NCBI GenBank assembly: GCA_049421025.1
Contig: JBMSMG010000040.1
Coordinates: 1-14,999 of the forward strand
Source: RGUW01 sp049421025
GTDB lineage: Bacteria; Cyanobacteriota; Cyanobacteriia; PCC-6307; Cyanobiaceae
Reading direction: 5' to 3'
DNA length: 14,999 nucleotides
Made by a program: the position numbers and the translations under genes. The notes under the pieces were generated by a model. The model was not told the DNA's origin, did not search any database, and saw only the letters and a program-made list of their open reading frames with translations. This document shows, in pieces, positions 14,108 to 14,999 of the stretch (position 1 is the first letter of the stretch; every line of letters starts with the position of its first letter).

Positions 14108-14805
14108 TCTTGTGGGTCGAGGCGCCGCCAGCGCCCCTCGGGTAGATCGCCCAGCACCAGATCACCAATTGCGCAGCGCTGCAGATCCAGCACCGGATGC
14201 CCCAGCAGTTCAGCCGTGCGGCGAATCTGGCGGTAGCGGCCCTCGCGCAACACCAGCTCGAGCAGGCAGCGATCGCCCTGCTGCTCAAGCAGTTGCAGCT
14301 GCACCGGCTGGGTGCTGCGGCCATCGAGCGGCACCCCGGCGCGCCAACGCGCCAGTGCAGCGGCACTGGGCCTGCCGCGCAGCCACACCCGATAGGTCTT
14401 GCGATGCCCATAGCGCGGATGGGTGAGCCGCAGCGTCAGCTCGCCGCTGTTGCTGAGCAGCAGAGCCCCGCGGCTCGCCAAATCGAGCCGCCCAACCGGG
14501 TGAAGCCCTTGCCCCTGGCGCAGCTCAGGCGGCAGCAGATCGAGCACGGTGGGCCGGCCTTCGGGATCGTGGCAACTGCACACAACACCGGCAGGCTTGT
14601 TGAGCAGCAGCACAAGCGGGGCCATCACCGCGTCAATGGGGCGACCATCAACGCAAATGCGATCGAGGTGCGGATCGGCGCGATCGCCCAGCACAGCCGG
14701 CTTGTCGTTGACCGCAACCCGGCCGGCACGCAGCAGTTCTTCGGCGCGCCTACGCGAGCACACGCCGGCGGCAGACAGCAGTTTTTGCAGGCGCTCTGCC
14801 GCCAT
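14083..14805 (-). CDS. RsuA/RluB/RluE/RluF-family pseudouridine synthase
   Basis: It isomerises uridine to pseudouridine in ribosomal RNA. The 240-residue protein opens with an S4 RNA-binding domain (ERLQKLLSAAGVCSRRRAEELLRAGRVAVND, residues 4-34, with the usual VNG-type ending). Motifs of the catalytic domain follow: LLLNKPAGVVCSCHDPEGRPTVLDLLP, HPVGRLDLASRGALLLSNSGELTLRLTHP with catalytic Asp108, KTYRV, and LREGRYRQIRRTAELLGHPVLDLQR. The catalytic motif differs slightly from the usual GRLDxxTxGLLLLTNDG. Family membership is firm, but which rRNA and position is modified cannot be told, so no symbol is given. ATG 14805 has no obvious ribosome binding site. It is first of a two-gene unit with the RodZ-like gene and divergent from the sigma factor. 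Confidence 0.92.
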   Translation of the reverse strand: MAAERLQKLLSAAGVCSRRRAEELLRAGRVAVNDKPAVLGDRADPHLDRICVDGRPIDAVMAPLVLLLNKPAGVVCSCHDPEGRPTVLDLLPPELRQGQGLHPVGRLDLASRGALLLSNSGELTLRLTHPRYGHRKTYRVWLRGRPSAAALARWRAGVPLDGRSTQPVQLQLLEQQGDRCLLELVLREGRYRQIRRTAELLGHPVLDLQRCAIGDLVLGDLPEGRWRRLDPQEWEPWLAL

Positions 14806-14838
14806 GTACGCACCAACAACCCAGAGCTAGAGACCATC

Positions 14839-14865
14839 TTGACGGCTGAAAATCCGTGGTACGGT
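14839..14865 (+). promoter_or_regulatory. Possible promoter of the sigma-factor gene
   Basis: TTGACG (14839-14844) is a good -35 match, and TGGTACGGT (14857-14865) fits an extended -10 (TGnTAnnnT). The spacer is only 15 nt, shorter than usual, so the pairing is uncertain. It would start transcription near 14871, about 30 nt before the ATG. Confidence 0.35.
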
Positions 14866-14867
14866 TG

Positions 14868-14885
14868 CGAAACACATTGGTTTCG
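14868..14885. repeat. Inverted repeat at the presumed sigma-factor transcription start
   Basis: CGAAAC-ACATTG-GTTTCG is a perfect 6-bp inverted repeat with a 6-nt centre, extendable by one G-U pair. It lies immediately after the proposed -10 and ends 15 nt before ATG 14901. It could be a repressor operator or a 5' leader hairpin. Confidence 0.45.
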
Positions 14886-14900
14886 TAAAACCACGCAGCC

Positions 14901-14999
14901 ATGGTTGCCGCGCCTCTAACACCGGTCACCAGCGCCCCAGCAGGCGACGCCGACCTGGTGCGCAGCTACCTGCGCGACATCGGCCGTGTTCCCTTGCTC
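14901..14999 (+). CDS. RNA polymerase sigma-70 family factor, group 1/2 (partial, 5' end)
   Basis: Only the first 33 codons are in the window. After MVAAPLTPVTSAPAGDA the sequence DLVRSYLRDIGRVPLL is the classic sigma-70 region 1.2 opening of cyanobacterial group 1/2 sigma factors, which bind core RNA polymerase to select promoters. The short N-terminus before region 1.2, lacking a long acidic region 1.1, fits a group 2 (RpoD-like, non-essential) factor more than the housekeeping RpoD, but this cannot be settled from 33 residues. ATG 14901 is the only plausible start; no clear ribosome binding site precedes it. Confidence 0.88.
   Translation, partial: MVAAPLTPVTSAPAGDADLVRSYLRDIGRVPLL

Noticed and set aside
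14269..14687. HIP1 octamers GCGATCGC at 14269 and 14680
   Set aside because: Only two copies in 15 kb, both inside a coding sequence; not a meaningful enrichment, only a weak hint of cyanobacterial origin.
1..14999. CRISPR array, transposase, integrase, toxin-antitoxin or defence genes
   Set aside because: No spaced repeat array, terminal inverted repeats or matching protein motifs were seen on either strand.

Overview
The window looks like chromosomal housekeeping DNA from a picocyanobacterium of the marine/freshwater Synechococcus-Cyanobium group. The reasons are: a ferredoxin-NADP+ reductase carrying a phycobilisome-linker (CpcD-type) N-terminus, the KaiB-domain clock kinase SasA, a chloroplast-type tRNA-Glu(UUC), the cyanobacterial 8-vinyl reductase BciB, clearly GC-rich coding DNA, short intergenic gaps, many GTG/TTG starts and only two HIP1 (GCGATCGC) octamers. 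The bciB homologue and the linker domain fit a phycobilisome-bearing, monovinyl-chlorophyll organism rather than Prochlorococcus (inference). All assignments rest on reading the sequence and family knowledge; no database search was run.

Layout. 1-509 (-) is the 5' part of petH. 664-1248 (+) is an SRPBCC-fold protein. 1352-1424 (-) is tRNA-Glu, lying behind sasA (1480-2646, -) and followed by a likely intrinsic terminator. Divergent from sasA is a + strand run: a CpcS/CpeS-lyase-like lipocalin-type protein (2742-3335), a small exported protein with a Lys-Pro-Ala tail (3361-3882) and aminopeptidase N (3903-6653). Convergent to it, on the - strand, are prs (7859-8875) and a downstream exported GHL10/DigH-like glycosidase (6666-7853). 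Next come a small unknown + strand gene (8944-9471), a divergent-type LytR-CpsA-Psr protein on the - strand (9481-10440), and the tightly coupled pair bciB-malQ (10540-13226, +). malQ overlaps, tail to tail, a RodZ-like gene (13181-14107, -), whose own start overlaps an RsuA/RluB-type pseudouridine synthase (14083-14805, -). The window ends in the first 33 codons of a primary-type sigma-70 factor (14901 onward, +).

How the genes relate. Several touch photosynthesis and tetrapyrroles (petH, tRNA-Glu, lyase-like gene, bciB) or their global control (sasA, sigma factor). Others concern central metabolism (prs, malQ, pepN) or the cell envelope (GHL10, LCP, RodZ-like). No mobile element, CRISPR array, phage gene, toxin-antitoxin or defence system is visible. 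I see no clearly novel system; the most interesting signals are small: paired palindromes around the bciB start, an inverted repeat at the presumed sigma-factor promoter, repeats in the sasA divergent promoter, a degenerate LCP active site, and a 46-bp convergent overlap of malQ with the RodZ-like gene. No stretch over 300 bases lacks a gene.
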